Assembly (NCBI GenBank): GCA_017408625.1
Contig: JAFQUG010000366.1
Location: 1-14,679 of the forward strand
Length of the DNA stretch: 14,679 nt
Source: Clostridia bacterium
Lineage (GTDB): Bacteria; Bacillota_A; Clostridia; Oscillospirales; CAG-272
Direction: 5' to 3'
Under the pieces are notes generated by a model, which saw nothing but the letters and a program-made list of their open reading frames with translations, did no database searches and was not told the origin of the DNA. A program made the translations under genes and the position numbers. Of the stretch, positions 13,849 to 14,679 are shown one piece after another; the stretch's first letter is position 1, and the number at the start of each line of letters is the position of its first letter.

Positions 13849-13863
13849 AGGAGATTTATATAG

Positions 13864-14679
13864 ATGTCTAAACCTGTAATCGCTATCGTGGGTCGCCCCA
13901 ATGTGGGAAAATCGACCCTGTTCAATAAACTGATCGGTGAGCGTCGATCGATCGTGGAGGACGTTCCGGGCGTGACCCGTGACCGTATTTACGGCGAGAC
14001 CGAATGGAGAGGCAGAAAGCTGGCCGTGATCGACACGGGCGGTATTGAGCCCAAAACGGGTGATGTGATCCTGTCGCAGATGAAGAACCAGGCGCAGATC
14101 GCCATTGACGACGCGGACGTGATCGTATTCATGTGCGACGTGCGTACCGGACTGACCGCCAACGACCGTGATATTGCGGTCATGCTCAAGCGCAGCGGCA
14201 AGCCCATTGTGCCTTGCATCAACAAGTGCGACCGTGTTGGCGACCTGCCTTACGAATTCTACGAATTTTACGAGCTTGGCTTTGCGTGCGATCCCATCGC
14301 GGTCTCTTCGATACACGGTACGGGCTCGGGCGATCTTTTGGACGCTTGCCTGGAGTCTCTTGGCGAGTGGGACGACGCAGAGGAAGAGGACGATTCGATC
14401 AAGGTAGCCGTCATCGGCAAGCCCAACGCAGGCAAATCCTCGATCATCAACCGCTTTATCGGCCAGGAGCGCATGATCGTTTCTGACATTGCGGGCACGA
14501 CGCGTGACGCAGTAGACACCCGCGTGGAAAACGAGCAGGGCAAGTTTACCTTTATTGACACAGCAGGTATTCGCCGTCAGGCTAAGATCGACGATAAGAT
14601 CGAAAAATACAGCGTGCTGCGTGCACACATGGCTGTGGAGCGCGCCGATGTTTGCCTTTTGATGATTGATGCATCCACC
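13864..14679 (+). CDS. der: Ribosome-assembly GTPase Der (EngA), N-terminal part (runs off the window)
   Basis: An essential GTPase with two G domains in tandem, needed for maturation of the 50S ribosomal subunit. 272 residues are visible. The first G domain has GRPNVGKST (10-18), VPGVTRDR (34-41), DTGG (57-60) and NKCD (120-123). An acidic linker (EWDDAEEEDD, 168-177) leads to the second G domain with GKPNAGKSS (185-193), GTTRD (211-215) and a DTAG near 235. The remaining half of the second domain and the KH-like domain lie beyond the window. AAGGAG lies ten bases before the ATG, and no terminator separates it from the DUF512 gene, so the two are probably co-transcribed. Confidence 0.97.
   Translation, partial: MSKPVIAIVGRPNVGKSTLFNKLIGERRSIVEDVPGVTRDRIYGETEWRGRKLAVIDTGGIEPKTGDVILSQMKNQAQIAIDDADVIVFMCDVRTGLTANDRDIAVMLKRSGKPIVPCINKCDRVGDLPYEFYEFYELGFACDPIAVSSIHGTGSGDLLDACLESLGEWDDAEEEDDSIKVAVIGKPNAGKSSIINRFIGQERMIVSDIAGTTRDAVDTRVENEQGKFTFIDTAGIRRQAKIDDKIEKYSVLRAHMAVERADVCLLMIDAST

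Overview
The window looks like the chromosome of an anaerobic member of the Clostridia (Bacillota), most like an Oscillospiraceae/Ruminococcaceae-type gut bacterium. This is inferred from strong GGAGG ribosome sites, textbook TTGACA-17-TATAAT promoters, moderately high G+C, a DUF512 protein next to der, and a separate-subunit sodium-pump decarboxylase cluster. No species can be named from the sequence alone.

Layout. (1) Positions 1-3604, minus strand: an operon of an aconitase-family hydratase, a TIM-barrel sugar-phosphate isomerase/epimerase-like protein and NADP-isocitrate dehydrogenase (icd, running off the window). It is read from a good promoter at 3639-3667 that sits inside a perfect 9-bp inverted repeat. 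The first and last genes would take citrate to 2-oxoglutarate, a usual glutamate-supply route in anaerobes. (2) Positions 3718-6746, plus strand: two orphan genes with their own consensus promoters (a 133-residue protein and a two-helix membrane protein), then a HprK-like P-loop protein followed by a secreted, membrane-anchored Thr/Pro-stalk protein of unknown function. (3) Positions 6813-11911, plus strand: a five-gene biotin-dependent, sodium-pumping decarboxylase operon. The order is 12S-type carboxyltransferase, OadG/MmdD-like subunit, biotin carrier, membrane subunit OadB/MmdB, and 5S-type (OadA/PycB) carboxyltransferase, closed by a strong terminator. The first four follow the order known for methylmalonyl-CoA decarboxylase (mmdA-D-C-B). 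The added 5S subunit also gives all three catalytic parts of a transcarboxylase. No biotin carboxylase gene is present here. (4) Positions 11912-12453, no gene: a hairpin-rich, inverted-repeat-bounded, MITE-like element whose right end has grown into four tandem 45-bp repeats. (5) Positions 12454-14679, plus strand: a DUF512/PDZ radical-SAM-type protein and the start of the ribosome-assembly GTPase der.

The most noteworthy system is region 3. One transcription unit combines the two carboxyltransferase chemistries (acyl-CoA type and 2-oxoacid type) with a biotin carrier and a beta subunit that keeps every sodium-pump residue I can align. Its 12S-like subunit is unusually short and has altered glycine loops, so what it does is open. 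The palindromic element with its minisatellite-like end is the second most interesting structure.
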